Shown: piece after piece, positions 50,486-60,969 of the stretch | How the letters are laid out: the number at the start of each line of letters is the position of its first letter | Position numbering within the stretch: the first letter of the stretch is position 1 | From: Cladochytrium replicatum | Lineage: Eukaryota > Chytridiomycota > Chytridiomycetes > Cladochytriales > Cladochytriaceae | Assembly (NCBI GenBank): GCA_025526935.1 | Contig: JAHLKD010000007.1 | Span: forward strand, 434,001-498,000 | DNA length: 64,000 nt | Direction of reading: 5' to 3' | Program-made: the position numbers and the translations under genes | The notes under the pieces: generated by a model | Told to the model about the DNA's origin: nothing | Seen by the model: the letters and a program-made list of their open reading frames with translations, nothing else | Databases searched by the model: none

Positions 50486-52370
50486 TCACACGAATGTTGG
50501 GACGCTGCTCGTCGGTATCCATCCGGCATCGCTTAATGCCACAGTTACATATTGAGCTGGAGTGACATCGTAGTGCAAGTTCAGCAACTTCAGCTAGGCT
50601 GAGTCTCTCCAAGTTGTAAGAGGTGCGTGCTGAGAAGCCAAAGATCCAGGACCGCTAACAATCGGGACAACGCCTGGTAAAACAGTTGATGGCGCACCAT
50701 TCGGGTGTCCGCAAGCTCATCGGGATTACCTGTAATATTCCAGCACCAAAGAGTCAATGCTTGCGCAGTCTCATTAATTGCGCGCATATAACAATGGGTG
50801 GAAGCTGTGCATCGTGCGCAACCATCCCTATTACAGCTGTGCCAATTCGAGACATTACGGCCCCGTTTGACATGACCGCACTTGCACCGCCAAATACTTT
50901 CGTGACCAACACTTTTCATTAGCGAATCTTCAACGAGCTCTCTGGGAACACACCTGTTACATGATCAGAGACCGAGTTCAGCAGAACGTAACTGCAATCG
51001 ATTCTTTCATTGACAAGTTGATTGAGAGTCTCTTCCTACAAAGAGAGTCGTGTAAAAAACAGATTATCATTCTCAAGCTGTGCTCACCTTCGAGCGTGGG
51101 CCTTGAGTCAACAATAAATACTCGAAAATCGATCATTTCAGCGCGCGCTTTCAATAACAACTGAATGACAACAGAAGATCTATATGGGTAACCTGAGTAT
51201 ACTTCTTAAACGTTCAATCCACACATACCTGGCGTATGTCATTAGAACATCGCTCGTCTTGGATTTTCTCAACGCCATAATTTTATATGGCTGCGTCCGC
51301 CACAACGATACCATCCCGAACGAACATGTCGATTCGTTCTTAAGATGTTCTTTTGCCTTCAAGCGGTCAGCGAAACAATGAGAACCGGCTTGACAATTAG
51401 CTCACATCTTTGTCTGGCATTTCAATTGGCAAATTTGGTTTTTCATTCTTCAAGAACTTCACGGCCGTCCTCATTGACACGGCCAGAACGCGAGTTTTTG
51501 CAAGAAAATCGCCTTGCTTGCTGATGTAACTGTTCAAATGCCGCTGCAACGAGGTGCCCGGAGGAGTTTCGTAGTAAGTTAACCTGTACGAATCGATCGA
51601 GAGATAACAGTTAGATTTGGACTTTTACTTACCTCCTGAAAGTGTTCAACATGGCTATTGCGCGAGCATCTCCTCCCGATATTACAGATTCTAATTGTTG
51701 CAATCCGAGCGATATCACTGCAGGGTGAACTACCCCTTGATTCTTGGTTACTAAAGCCCTACAATGATACTTTTCAAACTGATCCAGATGCGAAAATAGT
51801 GGAACTGGTCGTTCCGCGGCTACGGATTGCGCAGCTGCCTTCGTGGTGCGGCCTTGCTGAGTTTGTGTAGCAGCTCCAGCCCGAGGGGTTGTTACAACGG
51901 CGTTTGACGATGCTGACGATGACACAGAGATGGTTTGTTGCAGTAGTATTGGCCGGTGACTCTGTGCTACCTCCCTCCGGGCTGCCCGCATTGTTTGGCC
52001 TTGCAGGCGGACCACCCGGACCGCCCAGCTTTGCAGCAGCTTTTGCTGCACGCTGCCTTTCTTGTAACTCCCGCGTTTCCGCTTTCTTCATTTCTTTCAT
52101 TGGCTGTGGGTGCATAAGTAAATCTGCATATGATATTGTCGCTCAGTTTACCTTCGTCTTCGGTTCTTGTCCGTCTCTCTCTCCGGATAGAATAGCAGGG
52201 GTCTTTACTTTTTGCTTTTCCCCCGTCTGCTCCCAGATGAATCAGCGACAGTTTGTGGTTGCGAAATTTCCCTTTAGTTTGTTCTCGCTGGTGCTCGTCC
52301 CCCCTTCGACGGTCCAACTGCGTGGAGAGCCTTCATCTTCACCTTCGATCGGTCTATTCTCAATGTCCAT
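50486..52370 (-). CDS. GCD2: Translation initiation factor eIF2B subunit delta
   Basis: Regulatory subunit of the guanine nucleotide exchange factor for eIF2; senses phosphorylated eIF2. Minus-strand exons include an N-terminal charged helix (MKEMKKAETRELQERQRAAK), then ERPVPLFSHLDQFEKYHC and VVHPAVISLGLQQLESVISG (about 51780-51640). Next come TPPGTSLQRHLNSYISKQGD and the SMRTAVKFLKN block (about 51560-51440), FRVFIVDSRPTLEGEHSLR (about 51140-51080), KVFGGASAVMSNGAVMSRIG and AVIGMVAHDAQLPPIVICA (about 50900-50800). The end is LLNLHYDVTPAQYVTVALSD to SSVPTFV with TGA at 50486-50488. These are the hallmark blocks of the eIF2B alpha/beta/delta fold, and the long charged N-terminus marks delta. 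The start is uncertain: an ATG at 52370 (MDIENRPIEGEDEG) or one near 52504. Confidence 0.85.
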
Positions 52371-52504
52371 AAACAATCTGTCGTCATACGACGAAGGCAA
52401 TTGCCCTCCCAAGTGATTGCTACGTTAATTGGCGTCAGCTGAGATCCAGGCGACGTAGCAGCACTAGTGGAGGCACTTGACGTGTGTAGCTCCTCACCCA
52501 ACAA

Positions 52505-52946
52505 ATTTTGCGATCACCCGTGAAATCGCGATCTTCTTGAAACGCTCCGTTACAACGATGGTTGAGCATGATTTGCAGAGTCAAACACCTATTTTCAGTT
52601 GATGCGCTGCTCGACGAAACCGTTCCAACCTAAATTACGCGTGATCAGTATCAAATAACACCGACGTCCATTCATTGGCTCATCACATGATTGAATCCCA
52701 CCGTTTTCTGCTTTGGGGTAAGCTCTTGTTTTTCGGTGGATGATGGTTGTTGGACATGATGCTGCTGAGTAGTTTGTTCTGGTTTAAAAAAACGTTGAGC
52801 AAAAAAAAAGTGGAGCATCTCGAAACCACACTCGACCTCTTGTCAAATTGTTCAGAACCCTACCGCGCACGACTTGTCAGAGGGACGCGTCAAACTTGGA
52901 GCTGCGCCATTCAGCACGGGTTGCACTGACTCATCACACAACAATA
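52505..52946. other. Intergenic between eIF2B delta and the USP gene
   Basis: Divergent promoter region of about 440 bp with A-runs near 52790-52812. No gene recognised. Confidence 0.4.
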
Positions 52947-53602
52947 ATGGATTCACGCAAGATCGTCATCGGAATTGAGAGCTACACGTCGGAGGGCCTG
53001 AAGACCAGTGCAGGTACATTCTATTTAGTCACTCATTCGTAATTCTTAACTGTAACTGTTGATTCTTTCAGTGGTTGCCTGGGCACTCGCAAACCACATT
53101 CGTTCGGGTGACAACATCACACTCGTTCACGCCTCGAAGAAACTGGAGATCGGTGGAGCAAACTCTCCTACAGGTGTTGAAAAGCTGTCGGATGAAACAT
53201 TGCACGAAATGGAGAACACTTTGGCGTACGTTTCATATCGATACAAAGCTCTCATTGTTTGTGACTCACACAAACCATGTACACAGGCGAATTTTTCATG
53301 AAATGGCTGCAAACTACTCCAACTCCCACCTTACCCCTCAAAAGATCGAAGGCATTGTAGTTTCTGTGAAAATCGAAAGAGGTGATCCCCGGGAAGTTAT
53401 CACCAGATATGCAGAAGCTAGCCCGTCTTCTACGGTCATTGTTGGAAGCAGAGGTGTTGGTGCTGTGAAAAGGTTGCACTGAAATCATCCGTGGGCTTCT
53501 AGTTCTTAATTTATGGTTTCTTGCAGGGCTTTCTTGGGATCTGTGTCGACTCACCTCGTACAGAACTGCAGTGCAAACGTTATCATTGTGAAGCCAAACT
53601 GA
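52947..53602 (+). CDS. Universal stress protein (UspA family)
   Basis: Small single-domain USP with a nucleotide-binding Rossmann-like fold. Four exons, 52947-53013, 53072-53225, 53287-53472 and 53527-53602, give 160 aa. Diagnostic parts: MDSRKIVIGIESYTSEGLK at the N-terminus, VVAWALANHIRSGDNITLVH, GDPREVITRYAEASPSSTVI and the ATP-binding motif VGSRGVGAVKRAFLGSVSTH, followed by VIIVKPN at the C-terminus. The G-x2-G-x9-G(S/T) pattern is complete, so ATP binding is expected. The third donor reads GTTGCA, which is weak, but the splice restores the motif exactly. Role is general stress tolerance; partner unknown. Confidence 0.92.
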
Positions 53603-53696
53603 TGAATTCTAGTTTACTTAACGTTTTGACTAAATATGAAAAGATTTCTTCTAATTTTGGAAAGAGGCGTTTAAACACGATTCATGAATTCCAGCA

Positions 53697-54249
53697 ATGT
53701 GTGATCCCAGTCACAGAGACGGTGTTAACCTGCTGCATGAACATTGGGATGCCATCCAAGGCCGTAGAACCTGGAAAACTTCTCATGTCGATCGTGAAAA
53801 AAACTCTCCGGGAACAAAATGGGCCTCTGTACGCAAGTCGCCGCACGTAACCGTACCAATGGCAAGAGCAGATGATCTGCTAAATGCGGATGACGTCGTT
53901 GTTCAAAGAATGCAAGAGGTTTGGTGCAATATTTTTTCTAGGTTTGGTTAATAGTTGTTCAGGTGAAGCGTTTGCTACACGAAGATGAAAGATGTCAGTA
54001 CATATACGATTGTTATATTAATGGGTTCAATCGCATTAATTCAATGTATAGTGATAGGGACCTTAGATCGATGTAAAAGTATGAGACAGGATATCCTCAA
54101 GTCTATAGAAGGTGCCAAAGGCGTATCTGTCGGCAATAGACGCTAATTGGGTTGAAATAGAATCAAACGACTTAACTACACGGATGGAGGCAATCCTTAA
54201 GGAGCTTGAAGAGTCAATAAGCGAAAAGGGCGATGGAGGAAGGAACTAG
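53697..54249 (+). CDS. Small unknown protein
   Basis: The first exon from the ATG at 53697 (MCDPSHRDGVNLLHEHWDAI, then NSPGTKWASVRKSPHVTVPM and ADDLLNADDVVVQRMQEV) reads as well-ordered coding sequence. A 45-nt intron joins it to VKRLLHEDERC near 53963. The last exon (about 54109-54249) encodes VPKAYLSAIDANWVEIESND and ends ELEESISEKGDGGRN. The piece between has unclear splice sites. About 140-150 aa, with helical ends. No family recognised. It is convergent with the FAM161-like gene, whose stop is 2 bp away. Confidence 0.5.
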
Positions 54250-54250
54250 A

Positions 54251-56713
54251 TCAATCTTTAAGCTCATTCTGTAACCCATAGGCTTGAGCAATGCGCTCGA
54301 TGGTTTGCCTTGCATCTTCTATACACAGAATACAGACAGTATCATCTTTTAGGAATGCATATAGAGATAATGTCAAAATACCTTTTTGTAATGCAACCTT
54401 GCGATTTCTCAATGTTTCTCGCTCAAAAAGGCATGGTCGTGATTCCAACCGTTCTTTCATCTTGTCCAGCTTCAGCTTGTAATCGGCCTCGTTTCGACTT
54501 TGAATGATCTTATAATTACGTGCCTTGTCCGCACACTCGTGGATCCTTGAGTTCATGTCAAACCTCATCCGGGCTTGTATCTTGAGGGAGAGCTGCTTTG
54601 CTCTGACTCGAGCTTCGAAAGATGTTTCAATTTCTTCCTCTTCTTTAGCTTTCCAGGCTTTCATTTGATTTTTTGTTTGCTGAGCCTTGAGAATGGATGA
54701 AGTCGTTGGCTTTGGCTTTGCTGACTTGCGATTTCTATGATTTAGGCCGCGAGATATGCTTAGAAAAATGCGTGCTTACATGAACTCTTGCGATCAGAGA
54801 CTTGTTTAGATTGCGGTGGGCTATTGCCTCCTGCTCCTTCTGTCCTTCCACTGTCAACTTACGATGCGTTGATTCATCTCTATTTCGATGGTGAAGCTCG
54901 ATCCCTGCGAAAGGTTTGGGTCTTGCAATACACTTAATAGCACGCCAATTACACTCGTACTCCACATACTGTGTCGTTGGCTTCAATGTCTTCTTCGTTT
55001 CAAGTTGCCTTTGGAAGTCCTCATGAAGTTCATGAAAAGGTGGGACAATGAAATTGATCTTGGGTCTAAATTTATGCTCGTCTGTTAGTCCGGTTCGCTT
55101 CTCATTTTCTAACAAGATCGGAAGCAGAGCTAAGAAGTTTTCGCTTTCAATGTGAGAACGTTCAACCTTCAATCATCTGACGACGTCGCCGGCCACTCTC
55201 CGCAGCGTCCAACACAAGTCTGCTTTGGCCGAAATTTTTATGCCGGGATCTTTCAAAGTGCTCCTCTCGCTCCTTTTTCAAACTAACCAAAGCATCTTCT
55301 ATAACCCCAGCAATTTTGGTCTATGTTGCATTCATCAGATTCCAACTTTGATTCGCTCAAGTTTATGAACTTACTCTGCACCTACATGCCCTCACTTCTC
55401 CACTCTTTGCACGTTCGTGAAAAGAAAAGGGTTTGCAATTAGCTTGCAGTGTTGTGATCCGTTCGGCCCTGGCTTCTGCACTTCTATTACCCATTTTTCT
55501 CATGACTTCTGCGTATCTTTTCCAAATTTTGAGGAACCCTCTCCAAAAGTTTCTTCAAGTTCACTAACCGTGGACTGAGAGAGGAGGCTGGAACCGGATT
55601 GGCGCGAAATTGGTGCTTCAAAGTTAGTCTCAAATCAGCCTCTCTTTTTGCAAGTTCTTGCTCCATACGCCTTTGAGCGGTAGATTTCCCTCTTTGGGGT
55701 CTCACTTCAGTCGTTTGAAGTCGACTTCGTGGTGCGGACCGCACTGTCCGCTGTCTTGTTATTCCTACGAAGTTTGCTGAACGCGCTCTATGATGTGATG
55801 GCGTAAGATATGGAGACGCATTTGAAGGGGAAAACAGCGTTGCGTCTAATTCTGTTATCAGCAAAGATGCTCCTTTTTGCACATTAATGTCACTTGGCGT
55901 CCTTACCATCTCCCTCAAGATCATGGACGAAGACATTGTTTTCCAGCGGTCTGGGGGAACGTTGTCGTGCGTGTGCATTCCTTCGATATCTTGCCTAAGA
56001 GAGTTTTAAGAACGGTCGGCCGAATAAAATGGAAGTGGCTAAAAACCAACCTGAGGGTCTGAGCGCCTTCGACTGTGTTCAAACATTGGATTCGCCATCT
56101 CAAAAGACACGTCCGCTGGGCGCCCAATCTCTTCCACGCCAAGGGCTTCCTGCAAGCGATCAAAAAGCGTTGTTGAAACTGCTGGATCTTCAAGAGGAAT
56201 CTCATGGGCTTCCGCTCTTCTCAACGTTCTCCATAGACCTTCCACTGTGTCGCTCCCAAGTAGTGACGCACCAGATCTTTCCCCCCAATTGTGAGCTTCC
56301 CATCCAAAGTAGGTCGGAGCAATACTCCTGCTTCTTCTCTCGATCTCTGTCTCCAAATGATGGCAGAGAGCAGCTTCTTGTGCTCTGGCCAGTTGCCGTG
56401 TTCTGGCGGTCTCGTAATCTTGAACAAAGGTACCATATGCATTCTGAAGAAGGCCGAACTCTAGCTCTTCTATCTCATTAAGGGCTGAATTACACTCCCG
56501 TTGTATTTTTTCGCTTAGAATGCTCCCGAACAAAGGGATCACATCAGGATCAGAGGGAGTGCGTTCAAGCGAACAAACGCTTTCCGAACTTTCGCCAATG
56601 TCTGGGGGCAAATCCACATCTGCAACCTTCTCAGAAGATGTTTTGCCTTTCTCGGATAAAGAAACCGGTGCAGCCACCTTCATGAGGTTACTTGCGAAGA
56701 GTTTGTGAGACAT
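54251..56713 (-). CDS. FAM161-like centrosome/cilium protein
   Basis: Multi-exon minus-strand gene starting MSHKLFASNLMKVAAPVSLS at 56713. The order is an acidic N-terminal third (to about 56039), then KREADLRLTLKHQFRANPVP with ASSLSPRLVNLKKLL (55640-55540). Next are charged helices, then FHELHEDFQRQLETKKTLKP and RPKPFAGIELHHRNRDES (about 55040-54880), and at the C-terminus ERLESRPCLFERETLRNRKV followed by ERIAQAYGLQNELKD. The F-x-A-x-P-V-P motif, the P-K-P-F motif and the R-P-x-L-F plus short alpha-helical end are features I associate with FAM161A/B (UPF0564), proteins of the centriole inner scaffold and cilium base. The exon edges between 54665 and 55490 are not fully resolved. Divergent from ARMC3 at 48 bp. 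Confidence 0.6.
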
Positions 56714-56761
56714 TTCTTTGAAACTGTGCAAACACGTGATAACAAAGAACACGACGTTCAA
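56714..56761. promoter_or_regulatory. Bidirectional promoter, FAM161-like / ARMC3
   Basis: Only 48 bp separate the divergent start codons. It contains a TGCAAACACGTG stretch with a CACGTG palindrome (E-box type) at about 56730-56738. Function is inferred from position. Confidence 0.45.
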
Positions 56762-59700
56762 ATGGATCCGAGTGTGATTTCGCCTGCCTGTGAAACTGCC
56801 ACCCTATGCGTTTCTGATGTCAGAACACTGATACTTCTTCTTGGCTCGCCTGAAATGAGTGTGATCATCAACAGCTTGGAGTCCATTACGAAGCATGCAG
56901 ACACAGGTTGAAACATTCGTGATGACTGACTGAACTTTCTGAAAATGCTATTAGCCTCAAAGAATCGTACACAGCTGATATCTCTGGGGATTATCGGGCC
57001 TGCTCTTGATTTATCTAAGTCAAAAGATTCCGGAATTCGTAAAAGTGCAGCTGCATGCTTGGCCGCCATTACTGATTTGCGTAAGTTAAATATATGCCAA
57101 CGCTCTGTTTTTGTTGAAAAGTTTTCTTCCATATACTCAAGCTGAAATTGTACCAGAATTGCGCTCAAAGGAGCTTATCATTGGACTTCTTAAACTGCTT
57201 GTCCCTGAAGAGAGTGCTGAGGTGCAAGATGAAGCAGCATTTGCACTTGCGAATATTGCACGGGACTGTACGTATGAATATTCAAATGCTGTCTGATCTA
57301 AGTTTTTCCTTTTTCGATCTTAAAGTTGCAAACAAGTCGGAAATACGCAAACTTGGCGGGATTAAGCTCCTGGTCAAACTTCTGGATGCATCAGATCCGG
57401 ACGTCAAGAAAAACAGCGCATTTGCCCTCTCTAATCTTCTGGAAGACTGTGGGATAGCTGAAGTTGTTCCATTTACTGGTTCTGATTAACGATCCAAATA
57501 GGTTCAAATCGTGCTGAAATCAGATTTGAGAACGGCTTGATCCCACTGCTCGAGAACCTAGCATCTGAGCACATTGAAATACAAGAATACTGTTTAAAAT
57601 CATTAATTAGGTGTACCGAGGACCGTGAGTGACTTCGATTGTTGTATGGCTTCGGATGTGTTTGTACTCATTAGGCTATTCCCAGCCAATAACCGCGCTG
57701 AAGTACGGAAAATGAATGGAGTGAGAAGAATAATTGATCTCTTGAATCAAGAACCAGCCGAACTGCATCATTTGACTCTTCAGTGTCTCACGAATTGTCT
57801 GCAAGATAGTAGGTCGTTAATAATTCCTGGTGAAACTGTGTTTAAACGCACCGCCCTTCTAATGGACGAGACAAACAGCGTATTTCATGACATGGGAGGG
57901 ATTTCAACTTTGGTCAAGCTCCTTCAGATAGACGATAACCGGACAAAACAATGGGCAGCGCATGCAACGTTTGCTGCTGCCAGAAATGGTGCTGAAACAT
58001 CGTGACCTGTCATATTTCCACTAAGTTTGAATTTATCTAGAGAAGAATCAGGTTTACTTCAGGGACTCGGGTGCATTACCTGTGCTTGCCAACATGCTAA
58101 ATTGCGTGGAGCCTGGGGTTATCAGTGCTGCAGCAAAGGCTGTCGCGAACATCACTCATGATGGTAGATCCTCGTTAATGAAACGAAAAATTGCAAGTTT
58201 TCAATATTGAACTCTTTGATTCAGCGATAAATCAGACTGAATTGAACAAGCTTGGGATTGTTGATACACTGGTTCGCCTTCTTGGACATGATGATACCAG
58301 TGTCTGCAGAGAGTCAGTTTTCGCACTTTCCAGCTTATCAGTCAATGGTAATGGCTTAGTCAAGAGTCGACAAACACCATGCATAATCGATTCTTGCGTT
58401 ACAGTAAAGCTTCGCAGTAAAGTTAGAGCTTACGAAGGAGTGCAGGCTGTCACAAAGTTGCTCTCACACGAAGACTCACAGGTTTTCATTAACACTGCGG
58501 AATGTGTTGCTACATTAGCAGATGATTGTGAGGAAGCGTACATGCAAACACCTGAAATTGTTCTCACCTCAACTCAGCTGCAATAAGGGCGGAAATGGTG
58601 AAATTCGGTGCACTTACTCATTTGATGAATGCTTTGACCAAATCAGATGCGAAAATTCTGAGCGTAGCTTGTTTGGCAACAGCCAGGCTGATACAAATTG
58701 GCAAGTATGCCAATTTCAGGACGTAGTGCATCTCTTACACAATTCGTCGCTTTACAGATAATCAGTCCTTACTTGCTGAAGAAGAACATATTAAGCATTT
58801 AACAAATCTGGTAAAATCAGACGATGTAAATGTGTGCCAAAATGCGGCATATGCTCTGTCTGCAGCGGTGCGGCTAGGTAATTGTTTTGCCCGCAATGCT
58901 ATTTGATTCTAAATGAAGGTCTGTAGAGGCAAATGCTATCCTCGCGAGCAAAGTCGGTGCACTTGAGGCACTAATTGAGCTATCAATTGACCCCACCAGA
59001 AAAGCTACGAAGTTCGGGAAAAATGCCCTGGAGAATATGCTTAACTTCAGTATGGTTCTGCACAAACTTGATCAACTTTTTCTTAGTTTTCCATATTAAT
59101 GCAGATCTCTCTGCGAAATACTGGCTACGGAACTGTTTGGATGGCGGAAACTGCATTGAACGCACGTTCTATGATCTTGGTTCCGCTTTGGGAACGTCGC
59201 GCGATGACAGTTGGGCAAGAAAGCTGTCATTCCCTTCGCTATCTGATCTCTCTCAACGAGCTATTGACAAGAAGCGGGAAATTTTATTGGTAGACTGCGT
59301 GTCCGATGCAAAATTGAATGAGCTCCTGCAGAGAGCAGGAGACCTCATCACTTCCAATCCTACTCTTCGCTCACAAACGAAGCAATTGATTCGACAGATA
59401 GCGCAAATCGTATCTGACGCGATGGGAGGAGCAATCGAATCCTCTGAACGTCTGGCTGACTTTCCTTATAAGTTCAACATTACCGATTTGAAGATTAAGC
59501 TGAATAGCAACGTTATCCCGATTGGACTTGTGACGCACGGCACGTTTTATCATCGTGCTTTGCTGTTTAAAGTTGTTTGCGACTACCTGCGCGTCGGACC
59601 GGTTACACTGGTACGAGGAGACTATGGTCGAGCATGGAATGTCTTGGACGTGCGAAAGAACGTGTTCTTTTGTCATGGTCCGATGCCTTCCCGCACCAAT

Positions 59701-59997
59701 TCTTTGAAACAAACCAGATCTGAAGGATCTTTCGGGGGTAGATCGTCGTCTAAATGTGATAATGCAAGTACTCAGCAGGCAGGAACGGGAAGTAACCCGG
59801 GAAACCAAAGCTCTGCCAAAGGAAAAGGAAAATCTGTTGCAGAGGATCTTTCTGTTGGTGGTGGGGTTATCGCCGGAATGACAGAAATGAGTGGCGAACT
59901 CCCAGATAAACAACTTATGGTAGATCTGATGTTTGACCCAGGCGCTTTGCTTCCTACGGAGGGGCCAGCAGCTCGCCAGTACTTGTCTGTGCCATGA
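56762..59997 (+). CDS. ARMC3: Armadillo repeat-containing protein 3 (ARMC3) homolog
   Basis: Begins MDPSVISPACETATLCVSDV and is built of about a dozen armadillo repeats, largely one per exon, for example KELIIGLLKLLVPEESAEVQ with DEAAFALANIARD, IRKLGGIKLLVKLLDASDPD, VRKMNGVRRIIDLLNQEPAE and LNKLGIVDTLVRLLGHDDTS. After the repeats comes an EDR1/transglutaminase-like domain (about 59360-59700): ELLQRAGDLITSNPTLRSQT, VIPIGLVTHGTFYHRALLFK, VCDYLRVGPVTLVRGDYGRA. This pairing of ARM repeats with an EDR1-like domain is the ARMC3 architecture; mammalian ARMC3 is testis- and flagellum-associated. At least 12 short introns. The C-terminus (from 59700) is Ser/Gly-rich and disordered. Confidence 0.85.
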
Positions 59998-60009
59998 CGA
60001 ATAGAGAAG

Positions 60010-60392
60010 GAGAGTGTATTGAATTTTCGAACAACGACATAAGCCCATATTCCTATTTACCAATGTGAATGACGTTCATCTAATTTCGATAGTAAAATTG
60101 CAACTGAAGGCGTTCGTTCTGCATCTTACCAAACTTGCCTTTGTCCTCTTCTGACACGGTAACTATCCTCCTGACTATCAAAGTGAGCCTGACACGGTAA
60201 CTATCCTCCTGACTATCAAAGTGAGCCTGACACGGTAACTATCCTCCTGACTATCAAAGTGAGCCAATGCCAATTTACACTTCAACAAATTCCACTGTCG
60301 TTGAGGATCCAAGAAGCAGGGGATATTGCATGGGAAAACTGAACTTTCTCAAAAGCACGAACTTGATAGGCAGTATCCCATTTGAGTCAAAG
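60010..60392. other. Intergenic, convergent end of ARMC3 and the C2orf76 homolog
   Basis: Holds the 38-bp tandem repeat listed separately; no gene recognised. Confidence 0.45.
60151..60264. repeat. Three perfect tandem copies of a 38-bp unit
   Basis: The unit starting CTGACACGGTAACTATCCTC is repeated three times without any difference or spacer. It lies in the convergent 3' region of ARMC3 and the C2orf76 homolog, about 150 bp after the ARMC3 stop. Confidence 0.95.
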
Positions 60393-60935
60393 CTACCACT
60401 TTATTTCGGGATTCTCTTTATATGCGTCGTAAGCAGCTCGATTAAACATACTGATTTCCGTTTCATTCACTTCGTGAGAAGGAGTGCCAGTTAATGTTCC
60501 GTACATTTCACGTTTGCAAAAACCGCATACCAACTCCTTGTTCCGCAAGTGGAATATCCCAGTCCAATATCCAGTCATCATCGTGATCCAAATTGATCAC
60601 CAAATTTTGTGTCTGATAAAACATAATTGAGGTTTCGTTCAATATTTCATGTTCATCTCACCTTATGACCATGCGCCTGCATGTAAAGCTTAAAAACATC
60701 TATGTTTTTAGAGCCAGAACAGTTACACGGGGGCTGGTCTTCTTCTGGTTGTGAACTTACCGTAGTTAACGGAAATGAATGGCTTCCAGCCACTAGCTGA
60801 TGTTATTTTTGAGATAACCAAGTCATGTAGTACTCTTGGAGTTGTTGCTGCCAGGTCAACATCGTGAAGAACCAGATTACGAACTGTCCGGTAATCGAAA
60901 GAACGCACGAGCCGGAGAGTTATTGTTGTTGACAT
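60393..60935 (-). CDS. UPF0538 protein (C2orf76 homolog)
   Basis: Starts MSTTITLRLVRSFDYRTVRN at 60935 (an ATG two codons upstream at 60941 is also in frame). Exons carry LHDVDLAATTPRVLHDLVIS and FISVNYGK, then a short exon with DVFKLYMQAHGHK, then TQNLVINLDHDDDWILDWDI, and finally VNETEISMFNRAAYDAYKEN with PEIKW and a stop at 60393. Human C2orf76 has the same frame: TVRLIRSFEHRN at the start, TNELVLSL in the middle and YKNYKANPISSW at the end, about 126 aa. Biochemical function is unknown throughout the family. It begins about 35 bp after the Vip1 stop on the same strand. Confidence 0.85.
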
Positions 60936-60969
60936 GACCAAGCCATTTCTTAAAAAATCTTTTACAAGT

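Noticed and set aside
60151-60264. CRISPR-like repeat array
   Set aside because: Copies abut directly without spacers in a eukaryotic intergenic region; it is a minisatellite.
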